Assembly (NCBI GenBank): GCA_017554145.1
Contig: JAFZIZ010000006.1
Span: 1 to 64,000 of the forward strand
Origin: Prevotella sp.
GTDB taxonomy: Bacteria > Bacteroidota > Bacteroidia > Bacteroidales > Bacteroidaceae
Direction: 5' to 3'
DNA: 64,000 nt
Below the pieces are notes generated by a model. That model did no database searches, was not told where the DNA came from, and worked only from the letters and a program-made list of their open reading frames with translations. The translations under genes were made by a program, and so were the position numbers. Positions 9,217 through 17,560 of the stretch are shown here, in pieces; the first letter of the stretch is position 1; every line of letters begins with the position of its first letter.

Positions 9217-10434
9217 ATGAGCAGACTAAAGATTTTACTTCTATTCCTCGTGGCTTCCGTCACCATGATGGCACAGACGGAAGAGCCCGATACTTTCTGC
9301 GTGGACACGATGGAGGTAGCACTCCCGTGGCCGCAGAATATCCAATACCGACTCGACTCATTGTTGCAATCGAAGATGTTTGAAACTTCTATGGTGGGCA
9401 TGATTGTCTATGACCTCACTGATGACTCCGTGCTGTATAAGGTGAATGAACGACAGATGATGCGACCAGCCTCCACGATGAAACTCATCACGGCTATCGC
9501 TGCCATCGACCGTCTGGGAGGCTCCCATCAGTTCCGCACCCAACTCTACTATAAGGGCGATATTGACAACCGTACCCTCTATGGTGACCTGTATTGTCTG
9601 GGAGGTTTCGACCCCCGTTTCGACCGTGACGACATGAAGGCGTTCGTGGAGAGCGTGCAACGACTGGGTGTGGATACTATCCGAGGACGCTTGGTGGCCG
9701 ACAGGTCGATGAAGCATCCCGACCTGTTGGGTGAAGGCTGGTGTTGGGATGACGACAACCCCAAACTGTCACCCCTTTCCTTAGGAAGAGATATCGCTTT
9801 CTTAGAGGCTTTCGCCCGAGATTTGTCGGAAGGTGGTATCGTACTCGCCAGCATTCAATTGTCAGAGGGTTTCCTGCCTAATGACGCCTCTATCCTCTGT
9901 ACGAGGACACACAGTATCGACCAAGTGCTGCAGCGGATGATGAAGAACAGTGATAACTTCTATGCTGAATCAATGTTCTACCAACTGGCAGCCACCAGTG
10001 GGAAACGTCATGCCCATGCAAAGGATGCCGCCAGCGTCATCAAACAACTGATCAGTAAGGTAGGACTTGGAAGTAATCCCTATCGTATTGCCGACGGCAG
10101 TGGACTGTCGCTTTATAACTATGTGTCACCAGAACTGGAGATGCGACTGCTGCGCTATGCCTATCGCAACTCACATATCTATCAGCACCTGTTACCCTCG
10201 CTACCGATAGCAGGGCGTGACGGTACACTGAAAAGTCGTATGAAGGGAACCTTTGCCGAAGAGAACGTCAAGGCAAAGACAGGAACAGTGACGGGTGTAT
10301 CGGCTCTCGCTGGCTATTGCACAGCTGCCAACGGTCATCAACTCTGTTTCTCTATCATCAACCAGGGTATTATGAAACCCGACCCAGGACGTGCTTTCCA
10401 GAATCGGGTATGTAATGCGCTCTGTGCACCGTGA
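9217..10434 (+). CDS. dacB: D-alanyl-D-alanine carboxypeptidase/endopeptidase, PBP4 type (peptidase S13)
   Basis: 405 residues from ATG 9217. A TTG two codons upstream is less likely because the -7 box at 9199-9206 would leave almost no leader. A signal peptide (LKILLLFLVASVTMMAQ) sends it to the periplasm. The penicillin-binding triad is complete: STMK at about S86-K89, SDN at about 245-247 and KTG at about 354-356. The family trims pentapeptides or cuts cross-links in peptidoglycan. It is somewhat shorter than many PBP4 proteins, because the insert domain between the first two motifs is reduced. It stands alone and is followed closely by the convergent response-regulator gene. Confidence 0.93.
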   Translation: MSRLKILLLFLVASVTMMAQTEEPDTFCVDTMEVALPWPQNIQYRLDSLLQSKMFETSMVGMIVYDLTDDSVLYKVNERQMMRPASTMKLITAIAAIDRLGGSHQFRTQLYYKGDIDNRTLYGDLYCLGGFDPRFDRDDMKAFVESVQRLGVDTIRGRLVADRSMKHPDLLGEGWCWDDDNPKLSPLSLGRDIAFLEAFARDLSEGGIVLASIQLSEGFLPNDASILCTRTHSIDQVLQRMMKNSDNFYAESMFYQLAATSGKRHAHAKDAASVIKQLISKVGLGSNPYRIADGSGLSLYNYVSPELEMRLLRYAYRNSHIYQHLLPSLPIAGRDGTLKSRMKGTFAEENVKAKTGTVTGVSALAGYCTAANGHQLCFSIINQGIMKPDPGRAFQNRVCNALCAP

Positions 10435-10441
10435 ATCATTC

Positions 10442-11146
10442 TTAAACTCCAGAACAGTAACGCTCGAAAGCATCACGATAGGCTTCGGTGACACGGATAA
10501 TCTCGTCGCCGATATAGACGCACATATTCCTATCTACCGTCCGTATCTTATCTAATCGGACAATATAGGAACGGTTGATGCGCATGAACGTATCAGTAGG
10601 CAATGCGTCCTCAACGGTCTTCATCGTCATGTGGGTAGTCAATGGGATACGCTCGCCCTCAAGATGGAAGCGCACATAGTCTTTCATTCCCTCGACATAG
10701 ACAATCTGGTCGAAACTCACCTGACGCAGTTCTCCGTCGACGCGAATAAACATAGATGTTTTGTTGGCTGTTAGCTCGCTATGACTAAACCACTGTTCGG
10801 CTTTCTCGACAGCAGCGATGAACTTATTATAGCGGATAGGCTTCAACAGGAAATCGAGGGCACTCACCTCATAACTCTCGAAGGCATACTCCTTAAAAGC
10901 GGTGGTAAAAATCACTTTCGTACCCTCAGGCAACATGTGAGAGAGTTCCATACCATTCATATCGGGCATCTGAATATCCATAAAGGCAAGGTTGACAGGG
11001 TGTTCCTTCAACCAAGCAAGTGCCTCTACAGAGTCGGTAAACGAGTGTTCCAACTGCAACTGGGGCGTCTTGGCCACATACGACTCTAACAACTTGACTG
11101 CCAGCGGCTCGTCGTCAACGATGATACAGGAGAGAGGAGAGATCAT
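10442..11146 (-). CDS. LytTR-family response regulator
   Basis: 234 residues. The N-terminal receiver domain (residues 4-120) shows the acidic pair VDDEP and the phospho-acceptor in LAFMDIQMPDMNG (about D55), with a conserved Lys in FLLKPI. The C-terminal LytTR DNA-binding domain (about 135-232) contains VEGMKDYVRFHLEG and the FMRINRSYIV stretch. It is the last gene of a run barrel protein - histidine kinase - regulator. The gap to the kinase is only 38 bp and is made entirely of a GATAATAGTTTAGA repeat. It probably controls an operon of envelope or signalling genes, possibly its own. Confidence 0.93.
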   Translation of the reverse strand: MISPLSCIIVDDEPLAVKLLESYVAKTPQLQLEHSFTDSVEALAWLKEHPVNLAFMDIQMPDMNGMELSHMLPEGTKVIFTTAFKEYAFESYEVSALDFLLKPIRYNKFIAAVEKAEQWFSHSELTANKTSMFIRVDGELRQVSFDQIVYVEGMKDYVRFHLEGERIPLTTHMTMKTVEDALPTDTFMRINRSYIVRLDKIRTVDRNMCVYIGDEIIRVTEAYRDAFERYCSGV

Positions 11147-11184
11147 AGTTTAAAGATAATAGATAATAGTTTAGAGATAATAGT
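11147..11184. repeat. Simple-sequence repeat filling the kinase-regulator gap
   Basis: The 38-bp gap consists of about 2.5 copies of a 14-bp unit (AGATAATAGTTTAG). It separates two co-directional genes and contains no obvious promoter or terminator. Confidence 0.8.
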
Positions 11185-12252
11185 TTAGAGTTGGATGGTG
11201 ATTCTGACCTTGTAGATATTATCCTCGAGGGACTGCTCCCACGTGTATTTGTCTTTGTAGATGAGATCCAGGCGACGCTTGGTATTCTCGATACCAATAC
11301 CAGAACCACTGCGGTCAGCATCCGTCTTGGGGAAGTTGGTATTCTCACACGTAAATGTAAGCTGTTGGCTATTAGCATTTGGCTCTTGGCTCACTGCCAA
11401 AGAGATATCAATACGTGAATCACGCCCACTGCTGACACCATGCTTAAAGGCATTCTCGATAAGGGAAATAAACAATAGGGGAGCGATTTCCAGTTGAGAG
11501 TTGAGAGTTGATAATTGACAGTTGACAACTGTCTTTTCGTTGCAACGGAGTTTCATAAGTTCTATGTAGTTGTGCATAAACTCCATTTCACCCTGCAGGG
11601 GTACTTTCTCATGACGCGTCTCATACATGGCATAGCGGAGCAGGTCGCTCAGTTGGGCGATGGCATCCTGTGCCTGGTCGGCATCAATCTGTATGAGTGA
11701 CGAGATATTATTGAGCGTATTGAAGAGGAAATGGGGGTTCAACTGGTTCTTCAACCATTCCAGTTCTGCCTCGGTACGCTTCTGCTGTTCTTCCTTCAGT
11801 TGGCGCTTGATATTCTGGGCACGATAGACATGATGTACCAACCAGGCGATGACCATCAGTAGTACGTTCATCAGGATGTGCAGGATGGACGAAGCATAGT
11901 AGCTGGTCATGGCATAACGCTTGAAACGCTCGTTGGGAATCCTGTCCATAAAACCAGTATCGGCACCAAAGAAACTCCATACAAGGAGTCCGACGATGAA
12001 CGCATTGCCTATCCAGAATAGCCAACGACGATTCCGATAATAGCATAACGGTAGCAGGATGAAGGCATTGACGAAATAGATGGCTGCAGGTATCCACATG
12101 ATACGAGCTGAGAAACCGATGGCTCTGCTGGCATCGCTCCAACTATGATTGGCGGCGAAAGCGGAGATGGCTGGTACCATCAGGAATACCAGCCATGCTG
12201 CCACTTGCAGTCCGTAGAATGTAATGTCTCGTTTTGTAATATTTACTTTCAT
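11185..12252 (-). CDS. Membrane sensor histidine kinase, LytS/YehU (His_kinase + HATPase) type
   Basis: 355 residues from ATG 12252. A farther upstream in-frame ATG would overlap the preceding gene. Four hydrophobic helices in the first 150 residues anchor it in the inner membrane. The His_kinase domain has LKNQLNPHFLFNTLNN with the phospho-accepting His (about residue 185). The ATP-binding domain has LIENAFKHG and GSGIGIENTKRRL. The partner is the LytTR regulator just downstream. Two stretches, CQLSTLNSQLE and QEPNANSQQLTF, are encoded by copies of simple repeats seen elsewhere in the window, suggesting that repeat DNA was absorbed into the reading frame. The ligand is unknown. Confidence 0.92.
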   Translation of the reverse strand: MKVNITKRDITFYGLQVAAWLVFLMVPAISAFAANHSWSDASRAIGFSARIMWIPAAIYFVNAFILLPLCYYRNRRWLFWIGNAFIVGLLVWSFFGADTGFMDRIPNERFKRYAMTSYYASSILHILMNVLLMVIAWLVHHVYRAQNIKRQLKEEQQKRTEAELEWLKNQLNPHFLFNTLNNISSLIQIDADQAQDAIAQLSDLLRYAMYETRHEKVPLQGEMEFMHNYIELMKLRCNEKTVVNCQLSTLNSQLEIAPLLFISLIENAFKHGVSSGRDSRIDISLAVSQEPNANSQQLTFTCENTNFPKTDADRSGSGIGIENTKRRLDLIYKDKYTWEQSLEDNIYKVRITIQL

Positions 12253-12277
12253 GGGGGCAAAGATAATCATTTTTTTC

Positions 12278-14749
12278 TTATTGTTGTCCCATTTGTGCAT
12301 TATTTATTGTCTCACCGTCGCTCTGATGCTCGATATAGTCACTCTCTACACGGCTGCGACGCTGCTGATACTGCTTCTTCGTATTACCGAAGTTATAGGT
12401 GAGGCTGAGGGAGATGCTCTGCATAGGCACCTTGATATTCATGTGGTTGGTGAAGTCTTTGCTGTTGGTATAACTCTCGATAGCCAGTGAACCACCGTTG
12501 CCCAGACCTGTCATCGCCATCACACTAACCGTCAGCTTGTCGTTGAAGAAAGACTTGGAGAGATTGGCAGTCAGCATATTGAAACCACTGCTCCAGCCTT
12601 GCAGGTTATAGCTCTTGGTAGAGGTGATGAGGTAGCAGCTGAGTTTGATGTCCCAAGGAAGTGTCTGCTGAACACCGAGCATCATATTGGCATGCCATCC
12701 GCTGTTGCTGAGGTCGAGAGCCTCTGAGCGCAAGTCGCTATAATCAACACCACCGTTGAGGAAGATACGCGTGTTCTTGTTCAGCAGGTAGTTGACATAG
12801 ATATTCAGACTGGTCATATTGTGCTTGGCAGTATTGTCGTAAGTAGAGTTCAGCACGTTGTTGCTATCATAGAAGGAATACATCTCGATGGCGTTGGAAG
12901 TGAAACTATGACGCAGGTTGACATTCAGCATGAGCTTAGAACTGAAGGAATTGAACACCAGTCCGAGGTTGTGTGACTTCTCTGTCTCCAGATCAGGATT
13001 ACCATAGGAAATCATGGTGGGGTTAGAACGGTCAACGTATGGATTCATATAGGTGATACCTGGACGAGAGATGCGCATATTATAAGTCAGACCGATATTG
13101 CTGGTCGGAGCGAAGTTATAAGAGAGACTGGCTGAGGGAACGAGGTTGCCGTAATTGGTGGTGAAGTCATTACCATTACCCAACTGATAACTGACATCCT
13201 GCCAGGTCTGTTCGTAACGAAGACCAGCCTTCGTGCTCCACTTGCCAAACTTGCTGACGAACTCGGCATAACCCGCCAAGATAGCGTTCTTATACTCATA
13301 CTCAGAACTGAGAGCCTCGCTATATTCGCCCATCAGGTAGTTGTCAGCATCAGAGGTGGCCTTACGATAACTGAACTTCATACCTGCATTCAGGGTGGTA
13401 TTCTTGCCTATAAGCGTAGTGAAGTCTGCCTGGAAGATATGATCGGTGGTACGCTCCTTATTCTCAGAATAGCGATTGGTCATATCCATCCAACTGCTGT
13501 TCTCCAACTGATCGAAGAGTGTTGTCGTCTCATTGTTGGTAGGTGCATAGGTCAACTGATAAGCCAGTGTGAGACTGCTGGTACGCTCCTGATTGAAGAA
13601 ACGCTGGTAGTCAAGGCTTCCACTGAAAGAGGTACGCTTCATCTTCGTATCGATGGTGTTGCCGTATGAATAACCGTTGCCATACATACTTCCTGTGTAA
13701 CTATTGGTAGAATGACTGTTGCTCTTCATATTGAAAGAGGTGATACCTGCCGTCAGACCGATGCTGCTCAGTGCATCGAGTTCATAACCTAATGTAATGT
13801 TACCCATCACAAACGGAGTCTTAGGCTTGGAAGTAGACTCAGAGATTAAGGTTGAAGGCATCGTACCTAACTGCTCGCGCTCCATCGTCGTGGTTGTCTC
13901 ACCAGGGTTGGAACGATTGTAGTTGACATTGGCGCTATAGGTGAGTTTATCCTGCTGACCACTGACAAAAGCACTGGCACCAAGACTCTTCGTACCTGCC
14001 TGTACACGGATATTACCATTATAGCCGTTCATGCTGGATGCACCACCCATAGCGGCTGTAGCCTCCTTGTTCATCACGATATTCAATACACCTGCACCAC
14101 CCTCAGCATCGTATTTCGCACCAGGATTGGTGATGACTTCGATATTCTTGACCATAGAGGCAGGCATAGCCTTAAACACCTGACTGGGGGCTGACGACAT
14201 CATTACGTTAGGTTTGCCGTCAACATATACCTTAAAGGAAGAAGAACCATTGACAGAGATATTATCCTCACCATCGACAGTCACCATAGGAACCTTACGC
14301 AACATATCGAGAACGGTAGCAGCCTTTGAGTCAGCATCCTCCTGAACGTTATATGACATCTTATCAACTTCCATCTTTACCAACGGCTTCTGGGCTACAA
14401 CCTCCACACCAGCCAACATCTGGGCGTCTTCTTTCATCTCCACATGACCAAGGTCTATCTCTGTCTGTCCACTGAGGGTAATCTCACGATTGGTATCGAC
14501 CTTACCGATACTACTCATCTGTACGACATAGCTACCGTTGCCGGCAATCTCCTGACTGAAATGACCATCAAGGTCGGTCACACACATAGCAGCAGGCTTC
14601 TGAGCACCCTTCTTAAAGATACGAACGGTAGCATAGGGTTCACCTTCCTGAAGGGTTGCATCTACCAATACACCTGTAACCACTGTTTTCTGTGCCATCA
14701 TCACTGTTGCGATGAAACTCAACATGATTGTAATAACTGATTTTTTCAT
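12278..14749 (-). CDS. TonB-receptor-like outer-membrane beta-barrel with carboxypeptidase-regulatory N-terminal domain
   Basis: 823 residues with a signal peptide ending near TVMMAQ. Residues about 22-105 form a CarboxypepD_reg-like beta-sandwich (VTGVLVDATLQEGEPYATVRIF, split here as VTGVLVDATL and YATVRIF). A plug-like region follows (DMLRKVPMVTVDGEDNISVNG, shown as DMLRKVPMV), then a long C-terminal barrel of the OMP_b-brl_3 type with many aromatic-ended strands. It is the first gene of a run with the histidine kinase and LytTR regulator downstream (25-bp gap). Such trios are common in Bacteroidales, but the cargo is unknown. The final residues are Gln-rich and hydrophilic rather than ending in a terminal aromatic strand. 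The minus -7-like box TACTTTTG is at 14784-14791. Confidence 0.87.
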   Translation of the reverse strand: MKKSVITIMLSFIATVMMAQKTVVTGVLVDATLQEGEPYATVRIFKKGAQKPAAMCVTDLDGHFSQEIAGNGSYVVQMSSIGKVDTNREITLSGQTEIDLGHVEMKEDAQMLAGVEVVAQKPLVKMEVDKMSYNVQEDADSKAATVLDMLRKVPMVTVDGEDNISVNGSSSFKVYVDGKPNVMMSSAPSQVFKAMPASMVKNIEVITNPGAKYDAEGGAGVLNIVMNKEATAAMGGASSMNGYNGNIRVQAGTKSLGASAFVSGQQDKLTYSANVNYNRSNPGETTTTMEREQLGTMPSTLISESTSKPKTPFVMGNITLGYELDALSSIGLTAGITSFNMKSNSHSTNSYTGSMYGNGYSYGNTIDTKMKRTSFSGSLDYQRFFNQERTSSLTLAYQLTYAPTNNETTTLFDQLENSSWMDMTNRYSENKERTTDHIFQADFTTLIGKNTTLNAGMKFSYRKATSDADNYLMGEYSEALSSEYEYKNAILAGYAEFVSKFGKWSTKAGLRYEQTWQDVSYQLGNGNDFTTNYGNLVPSASLSYNFAPTSNIGLTYNMRISRPGITYMNPYVDRSNPTMISYGNPDLETEKSHNLGLVFNSFSSKLMLNVNLRHSFTSNAIEMYSFYDSNNVLNSTYDNTAKHNMTSLNIYVNYLLNKNTRIFLNGGVDYSDLRSEALDLSNSGWHANMMLGVQQTLPWDIKLSCYLITSTKSYNLQGWSSGFNMLTANLSKSFFNDKLTVSVMAMTGLGNGGSLAIESYTNSKDFTNHMNIKVPMQSISLSLTYNFGNTKKQYQQRRSRVESDYIEHQSDGETINNAQMGQQ

Positions 14750-14818
14750 AATGCTATTTTTTTGTTTGTTTCTGATTTTGCTGCAAAAGTAGAGTGAAAA
14801 ACAATGCGCTCCAACTCA

Positions 14819-14853
14819 CTTTCGACGAAATGCCTCCCGTCTTTCGACGAAAT
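14819..14853. repeat. 22-bp tandem repeat, about 1.6 copies, between barrel gene and mutY
   Basis: Unit 14819-14840 starts CTTTCGACGAAATGCC and is repeated from 14841 to about 14853. The core TTTCGACGAAA is a near palindrome. Between it and mutY lie three AGTTCATAG repeats. Confidence 0.75.
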
Positions 14854-14899
14854 CCTAGAAAAGTTCATAGTTCATGGGGCATAGTTCATAGTTTTTTCG

Positions 14900-14907
14900 T
14901 AATTTTG
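14900..14907 (+). promoter_or_regulatory. mutY -7 box (near-leaderless)
   Basis: TAATTTTG in the context TTCGTAATTTTGC, identical to the dacB promoter context. The ATG is only 9 bases further on, which supports a near-leaderless mRNA and the chosen mutY start. Confidence 0.6.
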
Positions 14908-14916
14908 CACACCGAA

Positions 14917-15897
14917 ATGAGTTTTACGACTACCATATTGAGTTGGTTCAGGGAGCACGGAAGGGTGTTACCCTGGCGACAGACACGCGACCCGTATGCG
15001 ATATGGCTATCGGAGATCATCCTCCAACAGACCCGTATCGAACAGGGACTGCCATACTGGGAGCGCTTCATGCGTCGATGGCCAACGGTAGAGGAACTCG
15101 CTGCAGCCTCAGAAGACGAGGTGCTGCGTGAATGGCAGGGATTGGGCTACTATAGCAGAGCAAGAAATCTGCATACAGCCGCCAAACAAATCGTGGAGAT
15201 GGGTGGTTTCTCTCGTACACTGGAAGGTATCAAGCAACTGAAGGGTGTAGGCGACTATACGGCTGCTGCCATTGGGAGTATCGCCTTCGACCTTCCTGCC
15301 GCTGTCGTCGATGGGAATGTCTATCGGGTATTAGCTCGCCATTATGGTATCAACACACCTATCAATACGACAGAAGGTAAGAAAGAATTTACTGCATTGG
15401 CACAAAGCCTCTTGCCTGCCAAACAGGCTTCGGCTTTCAATCAAGCCATGATGGACTTCGGTGCCATCCAATGCACTCCGTCAACACCACAATGTCCATC
15501 CTGCCCATTAGCAGAGACCTGCGTTGCCTTACGCGAGAATCGCATCAGCGAACTGCCTGTCAAGCAAAAGACGTTGAAGGTAAAAGAACGTCATCTTACG
15601 TACGTATATATAAGGTATCAGGGCGAGACCGCCATCCATCGTCGTGGAGAAGGTGACATCTGGCAAGGACTCTACGAACCTTGGCTAACAGACAAGGTTC
15701 CGTGTGGCGCTACTCTGTTGCGCCAGAACGTGAAGCACGTCCTCACCCATCGTGTACTCTATGCAGACTTCTGGCTATGGGAACCCGACCAGAAGCCCGT
15801 ATTACCAGCAGACTATCTATGGATCAAGGAAGCGGATATAGACCAGTATGGTGTGCCACGACTGATAGAAATACTCCTTAACAACATAAAGAAATGA
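14917..15897 (+). CDS. mutY: A/G-specific adenine glycosylase
   Basis: 326 residues from ATG 14917. An upstream in-frame ATG (14794) would put the promoter inside the gene. MutY removes adenine mispaired with 8-oxoguanine. The helix-hairpin-helix region (LKGVGDYTAAAIGSIAF, catalytic Asp in PAAVVDGNVYRVLAR) is present. The iron-sulfur loop is complete: C-x6-C-x2-C-x5-C within CTPSTPQCPSCPLAETC. The start also shows LPWRQTRDPYAIWLSE and ILQQTRIEQ, family signatures. The C-terminal NUDIX-like domain that recognises 8-oxoG is shorter than in E. coli. The stop codon overlaps the purN start (ATGA-type coupling). Confidence 0.95.
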   Translation: MSFTTTILSWFREHGRVLPWRQTRDPYAIWLSEIILQQTRIEQGLPYWERFMRRWPTVEELAAASEDEVLREWQGLGYYSRARNLHTAAKQIVEMGGFSRTLEGIKQLKGVGDYTAAAIGSIAFDLPAAVVDGNVYRVLARHYGINTPINTTEGKKEFTALAQSLLPAKQASAFNQAMMDFGAIQCTPSTPQCPSCPLAETCVALRENRISELPVKQKTLKVKERHLTYVYIRYQGETAIHRRGEGDIWQGLYEPWLTDKVPCGATLLRQNVKHVLTHRVLYADFWLWEPDQKPVLPADYLWIKEADIDQYGVPRLIEILLNNIKK

Positions 15898-16478
15898 TCA
15901 ATATTGCCATCTTTGTATCGGGAAGTGGAACGAACTGCGAGAACCTCATCAAATACTTTGAGGATTCTGACTATTATCGTTGTGTATTGGTTGTCAGCAA
16001 CAAGCCTGAGGCTGCAGCCTTAGAGCGTGCTCAAAAACTGGGTGTCGAGACAGCAGTGGCTCCCAAGCCTCAGTTAAACGATGCCGACTTCATGATGCCG
16101 TTGCTCCGTCAGCATGACATACAGTTTATTGTCTTAGCAGGTTTCTTGCCCCTGATTCCTGATTTTCTTATCGATGCCTATCCTCGTCGCATCATCAATA
16201 TCCACCCTGCCCTCTTGCCAAAATACGGAGGCAAGGGTATGTGGGGACATCATGTGCATGAGGCAGTAAAGGCGGCTGGTGAGACAGAGACAGGTATGAC
16301 CGTTCATTATGTCACGCCCGTCTGCGACTCTGGTGAGATGATTGCACAATACAAGGTGGCACTGTCGCCTGACGATACTGCCGATGATATCGCTGAAAAG
16401 GAACACCTGTTGGAAATGCAGTACTTCCCCCAAGTAGTGGAAAAGGTCCTCAACGAAACGTTTCATGGCATCGCATAA
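15894..16478 (+). CDS. purN: Phosphoribosylglycinamide formyltransferase
   Basis: 194 residues. It transfers a formyl group from 10-formyl-THF to GAR in purine synthesis. The start shows IAIFVSGSGTNCENLIKYF (phosphate-binding loop). The catalytic triad region includes the conserved Asn and His (IINIHPALLPKYGGKGMWG, shown as INIHPALLPKYGG) and the Asp in HYVTPVCDSGEMIAQ. The start codon overlaps the mutY stop, and its 3' end overlaps the next gene by 14 bp, so the three are one transcription unit. Confidence 0.96.
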   Translation: MINIAIFVSGSGTNCENLIKYFEDSDYYRCVLVVSNKPEAAALERAQKLGVETAVAPKPQLNDADFMMPLLRQHDIQFIVLAGFLPLIPDFLIDAYPRRIINIHPALLPKYGGKGMWGHHVHEAVKAAGETETGMTVHYVTPVCDSGEMIAQYKVALSPDDTADDIAEKEHLLEMQYFPQVVEKVLNETFHGIA

Positions 16479-16818
16479 CGATTTAGGAAAATGGGGCGAA
16501 CAGATGGCTGTAGACTATCTGCAACGTAAGGGCTACACCATCTTGGAACGTGACTGGAAGAGTGGTCATCGTGATTTGGACATCATAGCACTGGATGGCA
16601 ATGTGTTGGTATTCGTAGAGGTCAAAACACGCACCAACCGTCTATTTACCGATCCTATTGAAGCAGTGGGGTATCAAAAAATTCGCAACCTGCAACAAGC
16701 TGCGAATCACTATGTGAAATATCGTCATGCCGACTGCGATATCCGTTTTGATATCGTCTGCATCACTGGCACTGACGAATCAGAAGCGGAGATAGAACAT
16801 ATCGAAGACGCTTTCTAA
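16465..16818 (+). CDS. YraN/UPF0102 family protein (endonuclease-like fold)
   Basis: 117 residues, standard length for the family. The motif order G-x-x-G-E-x-x-A (LGKWGEQMAVDYL), GHRDLDIIALDG, and VFVEVKTRTN is that of the restriction-endonuclease-like core (D/E-x-K). The role is not firmly known; it is suspected to act on DNA. It overlaps purN by 14 bp and converges with ndk 9 bp downstream. Confidence 0.92.
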   Translation: MASHNDLGKWGEQMAVDYLQRKGYTILERDWKSGHRDLDIIALDGNVLVFVEVKTRTNRLFTDPIEAVGYQKIRNLQQAANHYVKYRHADCDIRFDIVCITGTDESEAEIEHIEDAF

Positions 16819-16827
16819 AACGAGAGA

Positions 16828-17292
16828 CTATTTGCACTCCCCTTCTCCGTAGATATATCCCTGCATGCCATGGGTATAGTCGTAAATCTCTTCCGGACGG
16901 AAGAAACGAGCCAATTCAATAGCAGCATTCGAGGTAGAGTCGGAAGCATGAACGATATTCTGCTGATTGCTGACAGAATAGTCACCACGGATTGTACCAG
17001 GAGCAGCCTCACGACCATTCGTCACACCCGTCATCGTACGTACCACCTGTACAGCATCTACGCCAGAGATAGCCAGAGCCACTACTGGAGATACCTGCAT
17101 AGAGGCTGCCAATGAGGGGAAGAAAGGACGATCTACCAGATGTGCATAGTGCTCACGCAGAATCTCATCACTCAGTTGCATCATCTTCATTCCAGAGATA
17201 CGAAGGCCACGACGCTCAAAACGATTCAAAACCTCGCCAATCAGTTGACGCTGTACACAACTCGGCTTTAATAATACTAATGTTGTTTCCAT
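16828..17292 (-). CDS. ndk: Nucleoside diphosphate kinase
   Basis: 154 residues. It exchanges the gamma phosphate between nucleoside triphosphates and diphosphates. The start METTLVLLKPSCVQRQLIG and the active-site region NIVHASDS (phospho-His) are typical. The family consensus around the His is more often HGSDS, so Ala replaces Gly here. The sequence GVTNGREAAPGTIRGD is fully conserved. It is convergent with the YraN gene. Its promoter has TATCTTTG on the minus strand at 17324-17331, 31 bases before the ATG. Confidence 0.95.
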   Translation of the reverse strand: METTLVLLKPSCVQRQLIGEVLNRFERRGLRISGMKMMQLSDEILREHYAHLVDRPFFPSLAASMQVSPVVALAISGVDAVQVVRTMTGVTNGREAAPGTIRGDYSVSNQQNIVHASDSTSNAAIELARFFRPEEIYDYTHGMQGYIYGEGECK

Positions 17293-17323
17293 ATTCTTTT
17301 TGGGGTTTGTTAATAGACTGTTG

Positions 17324-17553
17324 CAAAGATAGTATAAAATTTCGAGTAAACGAGAAAACTCAAATAAAATTTGGTTTTCTTCTCACTTAATCGTACTATG
17401 ACCTTCGGTCGAAAGTAGGCTGCATCTCAGCAAAAAAAATAAAAACTTTGTATTTTATTTTGTTTTGCGTTCGATTTAGATAAATTTCTCACGCTCAAGT
17501 ATGAAAATTCATTCTCATTCTTTTCGCTTACTCGAAATTTTGCACTACCTTTG
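17324..17553. promoter_or_regulatory. Divergent ndk / flippase promoter region with inverted promoter copies
   Basis: 17324-17356 and 17521-17553 are inverted repeats of about 33 bp with high identity. Each contains an outward -7 box: TATCTTTG minus at 17324-17331 and TACCTTTG plus at 17546-17553. The shared core is AAAATTTCGAGTAA. Between them lies a copy of a dispersed intergenic element (17400-17476). Confidence 0.6.
17400..17476 (+). repeat. Dispersed intergenic element, copy 1
   Basis: About 77 bp beginning GACCTTCGGTCGAAAGTAGG and ending TTTTGCGTTCGATTT. It is nearly identical to 31606-31681 and lies in the same orientation upstream of a plus-strand gene. It is AT-rich in the second half and contains an inverted repeat TTCGGTCGAA at its start. 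No coding potential is visible. Confidence 0.8.
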
Positions 17554-17560
17554 TCGGCAA

